A DNA stretch of 17,809 bases from assembly GCA_910585755.1 (NCBI GenBank), contig CAJUFH010000059.1:1-17809 (forward strand). Direction: 5' to 3'. The translations under genes and the position numbers were made by a program. The stretch's first letter is position 1; each line of letters starts with the position of its first letter. The notes below the pieces were generated by a model. It was given only the letters and a program-made list of their open reading frames with translations. It was not told where the DNA came from and ran no database searches. This DNA is from an uncultured Muribaculaceae bacterium. GTDB lineage: Bacteria; Bacteroidota; Bacteroidia; Bacteroidales; Muribaculaceae. Below are positions 6,264 to 13,310 of this stretch, piece after piece.

Positions 6264-6743
6264 ATGTCAACCAACACCCCGAACGCTCCACTGCCGAAGG
6301 TGGAGAATATGAGAGTGGCGATTGTCGCCGCCGAATGGAACGGAAACGTAACGTCGCGCCTGGCCGAAGGGGCCATGGCCGTTTTCAAGGAACAGGGCTT
6401 CGCCGATGACCAGGTCGACCGCTTCGACGTTCCCGGAGCCGTAGAGCTCACCTTCGCCGCCTCCCAGTTGATCGAGGCGAGCCTCTACGACGCGGTAATA
6501 GTCTTCGGCTGCGTCATCCGCGGGGGCACGCCCCACTTCGACTACGTCTGCCAGAGCGTCACCCAAGGCGTTACCTCTCTTAACGCCGATTGCGACATCC
6601 CGGTAATCTTCGGGGTTCTGACAGTCGATACGGAGCAGGACGCTCTCGACCGCTGCGGGGGCCCGTTCGGCCACAAGGGCCGGGAGGCCGCGGAAGCCGC
6701 CATCAAGATGGTTGCCTTCACCCGCCGCGTCAAAGACCTCTGA
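6264..6743 (+). CDS. ribH: 6,7-dimethyl-8-ribityllumazine synthase
   Basis: 159 residues, normal length. It condenses 5-amino-6-ribitylamino-uracil with dihydroxybutanone phosphate in riboflavin synthesis. Seen in order: the aromatic substrate site AAEWN (22-26), DVPGAVEL (55-62), GCVIRGGTPHFDYV (82-95) with catalytic His91, the phosphate-site segment PVIFGVLTVDTEQDALDR and the C-terminal HKGREAAEAA. The first 15 residues before MRVAIV are a non-conserved tail; a second ATG at 6309 would also give a complete enzyme. No FMN riboswitch was recognised in the upstream gap. The gene stands alone, without other rib genes nearby. Confidence 0.96.
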   Translation: MSTNTPNAPLPKVENMRVAIVAAEWNGNVTSRLAEGAMAVFKEQGFADDQVDRFDVPGAVELTFAASQLIEASLYDAVIVFGCVIRGGTPHFDYVCQSVTQGVTSLNADCDIPVIFGVLTVDTEQDALDRCGGPFGHKGREAAEAAIKMVAFTRRVKDL

Positions 6744-6911
6744 CGCGAAATTACTGCTCCCCTGACACCGGGCGTATGCGATAATGCAACTTTCGCTGAA
6801 ACATTTTTGCCGGGCGCGCCTCTCCGCGGGGCGCACCCGCGTTGTCTATGCCGGAATAAACTTCGGGGGGAGGCGGGGCGTTATTATTGGAGAAAAATAG
6901 CTTCAAGGATA

Positions 6912-8273
6912 ATGGAAAAGATGCTGAAAGAAATGGCGCTCGCCTACCATAGGGAGCCGCGCCCTGGAAAACTGGAAGTGGTGCCGACAAAACCGTATAA
7001 CTCCCCCGGCGATCTGTCGCTGGCCTACTCGCCCGGGGTCGCGTACCCGTGCCTCGAAATCAAGGACCACCCCGACGACATATACAAGTACACCGGAAAG
7101 TCGAACCTCGTAGCCGTTATTTCCAACGGCACGGCGGTGCTCGGCCTGGGGGACATCGGCGCCCGGGCCTCGAAGCCGGTGATGGAGGGGAAGGTCGTAC
7201 TGTTCAAGATTTTCGCCGGGCTTAACGGGGTCGACATCGAGGTCGACGAGAAGGATCCGGAGAAGTTTGTTGAGATAGTAAAGGCGATCGCGCCGTCGTT
7301 CGGGGGCATCAACCTGGAGGATATAAAGTCGCCGGAATGTTTTGAAATCGAGCAGCGGCTGAAGGCCGAGTGCGACATCCCGGTGATGCACGACGACCAG
7401 CACGGGACGGCCATAATCTCTGCTGCCGCACTCCTCAACGCCCTCGACATACAGGGGAAGAAAATCGGCGACATACGCCTGGTAGTCAACGGGGCGGGAG
7501 CCGCCGCCATAAGTTGCACGAGAATCTACGAGGAGTTGGGAGTCAAGCCGGAGAATGTCGTGATGGTCGACTCCAAGGGGGTAATCCGCGCCGACCGCCC
7601 GGGACTGGCCGAGCAGAAACGGCCGTTCGCGACCACCCGCGACCTGCACACCCTCGAAGACGCGATGCGGGGGGCCGACGTGTTCCTGGGGCTGTCGGTT
7701 AAGGATGTCGTGACGCAGGAAATGGTGCGGTCCATGGCGGAGCGGCCGATTGTGTTCGCCCTGGCGAACCCCGACCCTGAAATCTCCCGCGAGAAGGCGA
7801 TGGAGTCGCGCCCCGACCTCATCTTCGCGACAGGGCGCTCCGACTATCCCAACCAGATTAACAACGTCTTAGGGTTCCCCTACATATTCCGAGGGGCGCT
7901 GGACTGCGGCGCGACTGAAATCAACGAGCCGATGAAGCTCGCAGCGGCCCGGGCCATAGCGAAAATCGCGCGGGAGGATGTTCCCGAAAGAATCCGGGAG
8001 GCGTACCCCGACGCGGTCCTGACGTTCGGGCCGGACTATATCCTGCCGAAACCGATGGACCCGCGGCTGCTTGTCGCCGTGTCGCCGGCGGTAGCCCGCG
8101 CCGCTATGGAGACAGGAGTCGCCCGACGCCCGATTAGCGACTGGGACACCTATGCCGAGAGCCTGAAGCGCTACGGCGCCGAATGTGCCGACGGCGTCTG
8201 CTACCCCGTCCTTCTCAACTCCCGCGAAGCCCTCGAGAAGCTCGCCGCCCGCTACGGCTTCACCGGCCTCTGA
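6912..8273 (+). CDS. NAD(P)-dependent malic enzyme, short form without PTA domain
   Basis: 453 residues from the ATG at 6912; an upstream in-frame extension has no family similarity. It oxidatively decarboxylates malate to pyruvate. The N-terminus (YHREPRPGKLEVVPTKPYN, then SLAYSPGVA with the catalytic Tyr39) matches MaeB-type hybrid malic enzymes. Lys94 in MEGKVV, the metal ligands in NLEDIKSPE and MHDDQHGTA, and the nucleotide fold VVNGAGAAAIS (191-201) are all present. DYILPKPMDPRLLVAVSPAV marks the end of the malic domain. MaeB proteins normally continue with about 320 residues of a phosphotransacetylase-like regulatory domain. Here only about 50 residues follow, ending ALEKLAARYGFTGL. 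The acetyl-CoA control linked to that domain should therefore be absent. No PTA remnant is seen downstream. Confidence 0.93.
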   Translation: MEKMLKEMALAYHREPRPGKLEVVPTKPYNSPGDLSLAYSPGVAYPCLEIKDHPDDIYKYTGKSNLVAVISNGTAVLGLGDIGARASKPVMEGKVVLFKIFAGLNGVDIEVDEKDPEKFVEIVKAIAPSFGGINLEDIKSPECFEIEQRLKAECDIPVMHDDQHGTAIISAAALLNALDIQGKKIGDIRLVVNGAGAAAISCTRIYEELGVKPENVVMVDSKGVIRADRPGLAEQKRPFATTRDLHTLEDAMRGADVFLGLSVKDVVTQEMVRSMAERPIVFALANPDPEISREKAMESRPDLIFATGRSDYPNQINNVLGFPYIFRGALDCGATEINEPMKLAAARAIAKIAREDVPERIREAYPDAVLTFGPDYILPKPMDPRLLVAVSPAVARAAMETGVARRPISDWDTYAESLKRYGAECADGVCYPVLLNSREALEKLAARYGFTGL

Positions 8274-8310
8274 CAGCAGGGCAAGGAAGCCGGATGAGTG
8301 AGTTTCGCGG

Positions 8311-8430
8311 ACAGGGAGCTTCGCGGGGTTCCGTCGGACGGGTCGGACTAGTCGGACGGGTCAGACGCGACGCGCGCTATTGGAAGTCGGACGGGTCGGA
8401 CTTGTCCGACTGGTCTGACCTGTCCGACGG
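8311..8430 (+). repeat. 120-bp TCGGAC-hexamer palindromic repeat, left copy
   Basis: Direct repeat of 9096-9215: same length, no gaps, 106 of 120 positions identical. The first 20 bp (ACAGGGAGCTTCGCGGGGTT) are invariant. Then a 100-bp palindromic part runs from CCGTCGGAC to GTCCGACGG. The left arm has four TCGGAC-type hexamers at 9-bp spacing. The core includes GCGCGCTATTGGAAG. The right part has two more TCGGAC hexamers, then three GTCCGA-type hexamers in the opposite sense. It lies between the malic enzyme and the four-helix-bundle gene. Confidence 0.85.
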
Positions 8431-8481
8431 AACGGCGCAGAGGCGATTTATCGTTAAAGTTGGTTAAATTGCAGCGGAAGG

Positions 8482-8513
8482 TTTTGCGCATTTAAATCCT
8501 CAACGTACTTTTG
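8482..8513 (+). promoter_or_regulatory. Near-consensus promoter of the four-helix-bundle gene
   Basis: TTTTG (8482-8486), 19 bp, then TACTTTTG (8506-8513) fits the Bacteroidetes TTTG-N19-TAnnTTTG consensus fully. It is one of the best promoters in the window and lies in an AT-rich stretch between the left repeat and the gene. It rules out the in-frame TTG at 8511 as the start. Confidence 0.8.
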
Positions 8514-8537
8514 GTTAATTTACTAATACCGAATGCT

Positions 8538-9095
8538 ATGGAGGGAGGATTTTTGAAAGCGCAAGGGGGATTCCGGCGCCTGAAGGTGTTTCGGCTGACT
8601 GAAATCATATGCGACCTGAGCGTCATTTTTATTGAAAGACACATCCCTGTGAAAAGCCGCACCCGCGACCAAATGGAACAGGCTGCCCGCTCAGGCAAAC
8701 AGAATATAGCCGAAGGAAGCGCTGCCTCCACAACTTCCCGCGAAACAGAAATTAAGCTTACCAATGTCGCAAAAGCCTCTTTGGTAGAACTTGAACTCGA
8801 CTATGAGGATTTCCTCAGGCAACACGGGTTGCCTCGATGGGACAAATCCCACCCCCGGACATTAAAGTTACGCGAGTACCTCCGCTCCAAACGATTTCTT
8901 GACAATCCGCTGGAAACCGTTGACCGAATGAATCCGGAAGAATACTGCAATCTCGCCATAACACTCATCAACCAAGCCACATATATGCTGCGCCGACTGA
9001 TGGAAGCCCAGCAGCGTCAATTCCTCGCCAACGGAGGAATCAGGGAGCAAATGAGCAGGGCGCGCCGCGCCCGCTTTGGTAAAGAGAACAATTAA
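8538..9095 (+). CDS. Four helix bundle protein with suffix domain (S23/Avd-related)
   Basis: 185 residues from the ATG at 8538, 25 bp after the -7 box. The N-terminal part has the S23/Avd-like four-helix bundle pattern. FRRLKVFRLTEIICDL is followed by SRTRDQMEQAARSGKQNIAE, the ELKL-like ETEIKLTNVAKASLVELELD and YEDFLRQHGLP. The end, ITLINQATYMLRRLMEAQQ then FLANGGIREQMSRARRAR, matches the suffix domain found in Bacteroidetes members. Related proteins are encoded in 23S rRNA intervening sequences and, as Avd, in diversity-generating retroelements, where they bind nucleic acid or a reverse transcriptase. The role of this branch is unknown. The gene is clearly lower in GC than its neighbours and sits exactly between two 120-bp direct repeats; the right copy begins right after its stop codon. 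No reverse transcriptase or variable repeat is in this window. Confidence 0.88.
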   Translation: MEGGFLKAQGGFRRLKVFRLTEIICDLSVIFIERHIPVKSRTRDQMEQAARSGKQNIAEGSAASTTSRETEIKLTNVAKASLVELELDYEDFLRQHGLPRWDKSHPRTLKLREYLRSKRFLDNPLETVDRMNPEEYCNLAITLINQATYMLRRLMEAQQRQFLANGGIREQMSRARRARFGKENN

Positions 9096-9215
9096 ACAGG
9101 GAGCTTCGCGGGGTTCCGTCGGACTTTTCGGACGGGTCGGACAGGTCGGACGCGATGCGCGCTATTGGAAGTCGGACGAGTCTGACTTGTCCGACCTGTC
9201 TGACTCGTCCGACGG
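9096..9215 (+). repeat. 120-bp TCGGAC-hexamer palindromic repeat, right copy
   Basis: Second direct copy of 8311-8430, starting at the base after the TAA of the four-helix-bundle gene and ending 12 bp before the miaA stop on the other strand. Of 14 differences from the left copy, 11 fall in the 3-bp spacers between hexamers, two in hexamers and one in the core. The palindromic part runs from CCGTCGGAC (9116) to GTCCGACGG (9215). Confidence 0.85.
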
Positions 9216-9227
9216 GAAAGGCGGGGG

Positions 9228-10136
9228 TCAGGAGAGGTGGCGGAGGAGTTGGGGGAGGAGGGGGCCGACGGAGGGTGAGAGGGGGATGGCGGGGTGCTTC
9301 TTGAGCCAGGTGAGTTGCTTTTTGGCGTAGACGCGGGTGTTTTTCCGGATGCGTGCGACGGCGGTCGGGAGGTCCCACGCGCCGTCGAGGTAGGCGAAGA
9401 GTTCCTTGTAGCCAACGGTGTTGAGGGAGTTGAGATGGCGGAGGGGGTAGACGCGGCGGGCCTCGTCGAGGAATCCGGCCTCCATCATTTTCCCGACGCG
9501 GAGGTTCACGCGGCCGAACAGCTCCTCGCGGGGGAGGTCGATGTAGAACTTGACAATGCGGAAGGGGCGCTCCTTGGAGCGGCCGGTACGGAGGGATGAG
9601 TACGGAACCCCGGCCTCGAGGCATATCTCGAGGGCGTGGACGGCCCGGCGCGGGTTGCGCAGGTCGCCTGTCAGGCAGTATTCGGGGTCGAGGCGGCGGA
9701 GGCGGCCGACGACAGCCTCCAGCCCTTCGTTCTCGAGGAGCGCGCGGCAGCTTTCTCGCACTGGTTCGCTGATTGTCGGCAGGAGGTCGATTCCCTCGCA
9801 GAGGGCGTCGATGTACATCATCGAGCCGCCGCAGACTACGGCGTAGTCGCCGCGGGAGAACTCGTCGGCGGCGATCCGGAGCGCGTCCTCCTCGAAGCGG
9901 GCGGCTGAATAATAGGCGTCGAGGGGGAGGAACCGGACAAGATAATGGCGCGCCGCCTCCAGCTCTTCAGGGCCGGGGGCGGCGGTGCCTATCGGTATGT
10001 CGCGGTACAGTTGGCGGGAGTCGGCGGAGATTATTCCGCAGCGGAGGGTCCGGGCAAGCTGTATGGCGAGCGCGGTCTTGCCGGACGCGGTAGGCCCGGT
10101 AACGACCACGAGTGTCTTTTTCTTTTCAGAGTCCAA
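9228..10136 (-). CDS. miaA: tRNA dimethylallyltransferase
   Basis: 302 residues, normal length. It adds the isopentenyl group to A37 of tRNAs reading UNN codons. The P-loop GPTASGKT is at 14-21. SADSRQLYRDIPIGTAAP (38-55) is the tRNA/DMAPP site. CGGSMMYIDAL replaces the usual GGTGLY motif, a mild divergence. TVGYKELFAYLDG and KNTRVYAKKQLTWLKKHP close the conserved core. It starts 11 bp after pepT on the same strand and is probably expressed from the pepT promoter. It converges with the four-helix-bundle gene, with the right 120-bp repeat between the two stop codons. Confidence 0.95.
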   Translation of the reverse strand: MDSEKKKTLVVVTGPTASGKTALAIQLARTLRCGIISADSRQLYRDIPIGTAAPGPEELEAARHYLVRFLPLDAYYSAARFEEDALRIAADEFSRGDYAVVCGGSMMYIDALCEGIDLLPTISEPVRESCRALLENEGLEAVVGRLRRLDPEYCLTGDLRNPRRAVHALEICLEAGVPYSSLRTGRSKERPFRIVKFYIDLPREELFGRVNLRVGKMMEAGFLDEARRVYPLRHLNSLNTVGYKELFAYLDGAWDLPTAVARIRKNTRVYAKKQLTWLKKHPAIPLSPSVGPLLPQLLRHLS

Positions 10137-10147
10137 GCGGGCCGGGG

Positions 10148-11371
10148 TTATCTTTCGCCGACGATGCGGGCGATCTGGACGATTACGTCGCGGGCCTTCT
10201 CCATCGACTGCACGGGCACGAACTCGTAGCGGCCGTGGAAGTTGAGGCCTCCGGCGAAGATGTTCGGGCAGGGGAGCCCCTTGAAGGAGAGCTGGGCGCC
10301 GTCCGTGCCGCCGCGGATGGGCTGCACCTTGGGGGTCACCCCGGCGTCGCGCATTGCCTGCTCGGCGATTTCGACGATGTGCATCAGGGGCTCGACCTTC
10401 TCGCGCATGTTGTAATACTGGTCCTTGATTTCGATTGTCGCGCAGCCGGGGAACTCGTTGTTGGTCTTGCGCACGAGGTGCTCCAGCTCTTTCTTGCGGC
10501 GCTCGAAGCGGTCGCGGTCGTGGTCGCGGATGATATAGGTGAGGGTCGTCTGCTCTACGGAGCCGTCGATGTGGACCAGGTGGTAGAATCCCTCGTATCC
10601 CTCGGTATGCTCGGGTGTCTCCCAGCGGGGGAGCATGAGGATGAACTGGTTGGCGATGCGGATGGAGTTGACCATCTTGTGCTTGGCGTAGCCGGGATGG
10701 ACGTTGCGGCCGGCGAAGGAGACCTTGGCGACGGCGGCGTTGAAGTTCTCGTATTCCAGCTCGCCGACCTCGCCGCCGTCCATCGTATAGGCCCAGTCGG
10801 CGCCGAAACGGGCGACGTCGAACTTATGGGCGCCCTGGCCGATTTCCTCGTCGGGGTTGAAGGCTATGCGGATTTTCCCGTGCTTGATTTCGGGATGGGC
10901 CATAAGGTACTCGACGGCGGAGATTATTTCGGCGATTCCGGCCTTGTCGTCGGCTCCGAGGAGGGTGTTGCCGTCGGTCACGATCAGGTCCTCGCCGACG
11001 TGGCTGAGGAGCTCGGGGAACTCGTCGGGAGAGAGGACGATTCCCTTTTCGGCGTTGAGGGTTATGGGGTTGCCGTCGTAGTTGGCGACGACGCGGGGGT
11101 TGACGTTGCGACCCGACATGTCGGGGGATGTGTCGAGGTGGGCGATGAAGCCGATTGTCGCGACACCGGGGCGGTCGGTGTTCGCGGGGAGGGTCGCCAT
11201 GAGGTATCCGTTCTCGTCGAGGGATATTTCCTCAAGCCCCAGGTCGCGGAGTTCTCTCTCCAGTACCTGGGCGAACTTGTACTGGCCCGGGGTCGAGGGG
11301 GTGAGGTTTGTTTCCTCGTCGCTCTGGGTGTCGTACTTGACGTATTTCAGGAAGCGTTCGGTAAGGTTCAT
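10148..11371 (-). CDS. pepT: Peptidase T (tripeptide aminopeptidase)
   Basis: 407 residues, the usual PepT length. This cytoplasmic M20 metallopeptidase removes N-terminal residues from tripeptides using two Zn ions. Metal and catalytic residues are visible: AHLDTSPD (His78, Asp80), LGADDKAG (Asp141), NPDEEIG (catalytic Glu175, ligand Glu176), and the C-terminal RGGTDGAQLSFKGLP and GGLNFHGRYEFVP with the last His ligand. The start MNLTERFLKYVKYDTQSDEE is typical of the family. It is the first gene of a pepT-miaA pair, transcribed divergently from lysS, with a -7 element 29 bp upstream of the ATG. Confidence 0.97.
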   Translation of the reverse strand: MNLTERFLKYVKYDTQSDEETNLTPSTPGQYKFAQVLERELRDLGLEEISLDENGYLMATLPANTDRPGVATIGFIAHLDTSPDMSGRNVNPRVVANYDGNPITLNAEKGIVLSPDEFPELLSHVGEDLIVTDGNTLLGADDKAGIAEIISAVEYLMAHPEIKHGKIRIAFNPDEEIGQGAHKFDVARFGADWAYTMDGGEVGELEYENFNAAVAKVSFAGRNVHPGYAKHKMVNSIRIANQFILMLPRWETPEHTEGYEGFYHLVHIDGSVEQTTLTYIIRDHDRDRFERRKKELEHLVRKTNNEFPGCATIEIKDQYYNMREKVEPLMHIVEIAEQAMRDAGVTPKVQPIRGGTDGAQLSFKGLPCPNIFAGGLNFHGRYEFVPVQSMEKARDVIVQIARIVGER

Positions 11372-11399
11372 TTTTCGCGGTATTGTTGTTTCAGATACG

Positions 11400-11407
11400 C
11401 AAAGTTA
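11400..11407 (-). promoter_or_regulatory. -7 element of the pepT-miaA promoter
   Basis: On the minus strand this reads TAACTTTG, the same octamer as in the lysS promoter. It implies a very short pepT leader of about 20 nt. No clear -33 TTTG is seen at the usual distance. The 10-mer CGCAAAGTTA (11398-11407) is the exact inverse of TAACTTTGCG at 11461-11470. Confidence 0.6.
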
Positions 11408-11437
11408 CAAAAGCCGCGGCAATAAGCGGCTATTTCC

Positions 11438-11468
11438 TTGGGCAAAAAAGCTTTTTTGAGTAACTTTG
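11438..11468 (+). promoter_or_regulatory. Promoter of the lysS operon
   Basis: TTG (11438-11440) and TAACTTTG (11461-11468) are 20 bp apart, a good Bacteroidetes-type pair. The spacer holds the 16-bp palindrome at 11443-11458. The predicted start is near 11475. Confidence 0.75.
11443..11458. promoter_or_regulatory. Perfect palindrome CAAAAAAGCTTTTTTG, possible operator
   Basis: 16 bp with full dyad symmetry inside the lysS promoter spacer. It could be a regulator site or simply an A-tract and T-tract that bends the promoter. A 6-bp inverted repeat AGCCGC/GCGGCT (11412-11431) lies just to its left in the same divergent region. Confidence 0.4.
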
Positions 11469-11470
11469 CG

Positions 11471-11510
11471 GTAATTTTCAGCACCCCCGCTCCAAAACGG
11501 GGGCCATTAC
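11471..11510 (+). other. Foldable leader of lysS mRNA
   Basis: GTAAT (11471-11475) pairs with ATTAC (11506-11510), and CCCCCG (11484-11489) pairs with CGGGGG (11498-11503) around the loop CTCCAAAA. Together they make a two-part stem at the very 5' end of the predicted transcript, 24 nt before the ATG. It is not a recognised T-box or other known class. Confidence 0.45.
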
Positions 11511-11534
11511 AACGCGAAACAGAAACCTCAGCAT

Positions 11535-13292
11535 ATGAACATCCTCGAACTTAGCGAGCAAGAAATCGTGCGCCGCGGCTCCCTGCAGCAGATGCGCGAC
11601 CTGGGCATAGAACCCTATCCCGCGGCGGAATTTCCCGTCAGCGGCCATGCCAGAGAGATAAAGGAAACATTCACCGACCCCGCCGAAGGGGAGGCTCCCC
11701 GGGAGGTGAGCGTCGCCGGCCGCGTCATGGGACGCCGCGTCATGGGGAAAGCCTCCTTCATGGAACTCCAGGACTCCACGGGGCGCATCCAGGTGTATGT
11801 CAACCGCGACGAAATCTGCCCCGGCGAGGACAAAGAGCTGTATAACACCGTATTCAAGAAGCTGCTCGACATAGGCGACTTCGTAGGGGTCGAGGGCTTC
11901 GTGTTCCGCACCCAGACGGGGGAAATCTCCGTCCACGCCCGCAAGCTGACGGTCCTCTCCAAGGCCCTGCGCCCCCTGCCGATCGTGAAGGTAAAGGACG
12001 GGGTCACCTACGACGCTTTCGACGACCCTGAGCTGCGCTACCGCCGCCGCTACGTCGACCTGGTTGTCAACGACGGGGTCAAGGAGATTTTCATGAAGCG
12101 CACCAAGGTTTTCAACTCGATGCGCGACTTCTTCAACGAGCACGGCTACATGGAGGTCGAGACCCCCATCCTCCAGTCGATTCCCGGAGGAGCCGCCGCC
12201 CGCCCCTTCATCACCCACCACAACGCGCTCGACATACCCCTCTATCTGCGCATCGCCGACGAGCTGTACCTCAAGCGCCTGATTGTCGGGGGCTTCGAGG
12301 GGGTCTACGAGTTCTCCAAGAACTTCCGCAACGAGGGCATGGACCGCACCCACAACCCCGAGTTCACCTGCATGGAAATCTACGTTTCCTACAAGGACTA
12401 CAACTGGATGATGAACTTCACTGAGCGGCTGCTGGAGCGCATCTCGATGGAGGTCAACGGCACTACGGAGGTAAAGGTCGGGGATAACACGATTTCGTTC
12501 AAGGCCCCGTTCCGCCGCGTCACCATGCGGGAGGCGATTCTGGAGCACACCGGCTTCGACATCGACGGCAAGAGCGAGCAGGAGCTCCGCGAGGCCGCGC
12601 GCTCGATGGGCGTGGAGGTCGACGATTCGATGGGCAAGGGAAAGCTGATCGACGAGATTTTCGGCGAGAAGTGCGAGGGCTCGTACATCCAGCCGACCTT
12701 CATAACCGACTATCCCATAGAAATGTCGCCCCTTACCAAGCGTCACCGCGAGAACCCGGAGCTGACGGAGCGCTTCGAGCTGATGGTCAACGGCAAGGAG
12801 CTTGCCAACGCTTATTCCGAGCTTAACGACCCGATCGACCAGTACGAGCGCTTCGTCGAGCAGATGCGCCTCTCGGAGAAGGGGGACGACGAGGCGATGA
12901 TCATCGACCACGACTTCATCCGCGCCCTCGAATACGGGATGCCCCCGACGTCGGGCATGGGTATCGGCATGGACCGCCTGGTAATGCTCATGACCGGGCA
13001 GACGACCATCCAGGAGGTACTCTTCTTCCCGCAGATGCGCCCCGAAAAGACTGCCCGCCGCGACAAGGAGGAGGCATACACCGCCCTGGGCATCGACGCA
13101 GAATGGGTCGCGCCCCTTCAGAAGGCCGGCATACTGACCGTCGAGGCTCTCGCGACCGCCAACCCCGGCAAGCTCTTCCAGGACCTCTGCGGCATCAACA
13201 AGAAATTCAAACTCGGCCTCAAAAACCCCTCGCAGGAACAGCTCGCGGCCTGGATCGCCGCCGCTCCCGCCCCGGAACAGAAAGAGGAATAA
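11535..13292 (+). CDS. lysS: Lysyl-tRNA synthetase, class II
   Basis: 585 residues. It charges tRNA-Lys. An N-terminal OB-fold anticodon domain contains VSVAGRVMGRRVMGKASFM. The class II catalytic domain follows, with motif 1 around YMEVETPILQSIPGGAAARP, motif 2 FRNEGMDRTHNPEFTCMEIY and motif 3 GMGIGMDRLVMLM. About 75 residues follow motif 3 beyond the usual bacterial end (E. coli LysS has 505 residues). This tail resembles the small helical extension common in Bacteroidetes LysRS, ending in an Ala/Pro-rich segment. It is the first gene of a tight plus-strand cluster with gpsA, 18 bp downstream. It has its own promoter and structured leader. Confidence 0.98.
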   Translation: MNILELSEQEIVRRGSLQQMRDLGIEPYPAAEFPVSGHAREIKETFTDPAEGEAPREVSVAGRVMGRRVMGKASFMELQDSTGRIQVYVNRDEICPGEDKELYNTVFKKLLDIGDFVGVEGFVFRTQTGEISVHARKLTVLSKALRPLPIVKVKDGVTYDAFDDPELRYRRRYVDLVVNDGVKEIFMKRTKVFNSMRDFFNEHGYMEVETPILQSIPGGAAARPFITHHNALDIPLYLRIADELYLKRLIVGGFEGVYEFSKNFRNEGMDRTHNPEFTCMEIYVSYKDYNWMMNFTERLLERISMEVNGTTEVKVGDNTISFKAPFRRVTMREAILEHTGFDIDGKSEQELREAARSMGVEVDDSMGKGKLIDEIFGEKCEGSYIQPTFITDYPIEMSPLTKRHRENPELTERFELMVNGKELANAYSELNDPIDQYERFVEQMRLSEKGDDEAMIIDHDFIRALEYGMPPTSGMGIGMDRLVMLMTGQTTIQEVLFFPQMRPEKTARRDKEEAYTALGIDAEWVAPLQKAGILTVEALATANPGKLFQDLCGINKKFKLGLKNPSQEQLAAWIAAAPAPEQKEE

Positions 13293-13310
13293 CCCACCAC
13301 GCGCAAGCCT

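Noticed and set aside
8183..8467. Open frame across the left hexamer repeat giving Gly-Arg-Val and Ser-Asp repeats
   Set aside because: The repetitive peptide is a by-product of the 9-bp periodic DNA repeat and starts inside the malic enzyme gene.
8538..9095. Diversity-generating retroelement accessory gene (Avd)
   Set aside because: No reverse transcriptase, template repeat or variable repeat is visible, and the protein has the suffix domain of another branch.
8331..9215. CRISPR array (regularly spaced TCGGAC units)
   Set aside because: Units are 6 bp with 3-bp spacers and arranged as a palindrome; far too short for CRISPR repeats and spacers, and no cas genes are present.
10112..11425. 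437-residue open frame on the plus strand opposite pepT
   Set aside because: Shadow of pepT, which shows all metal ligands and normal length.
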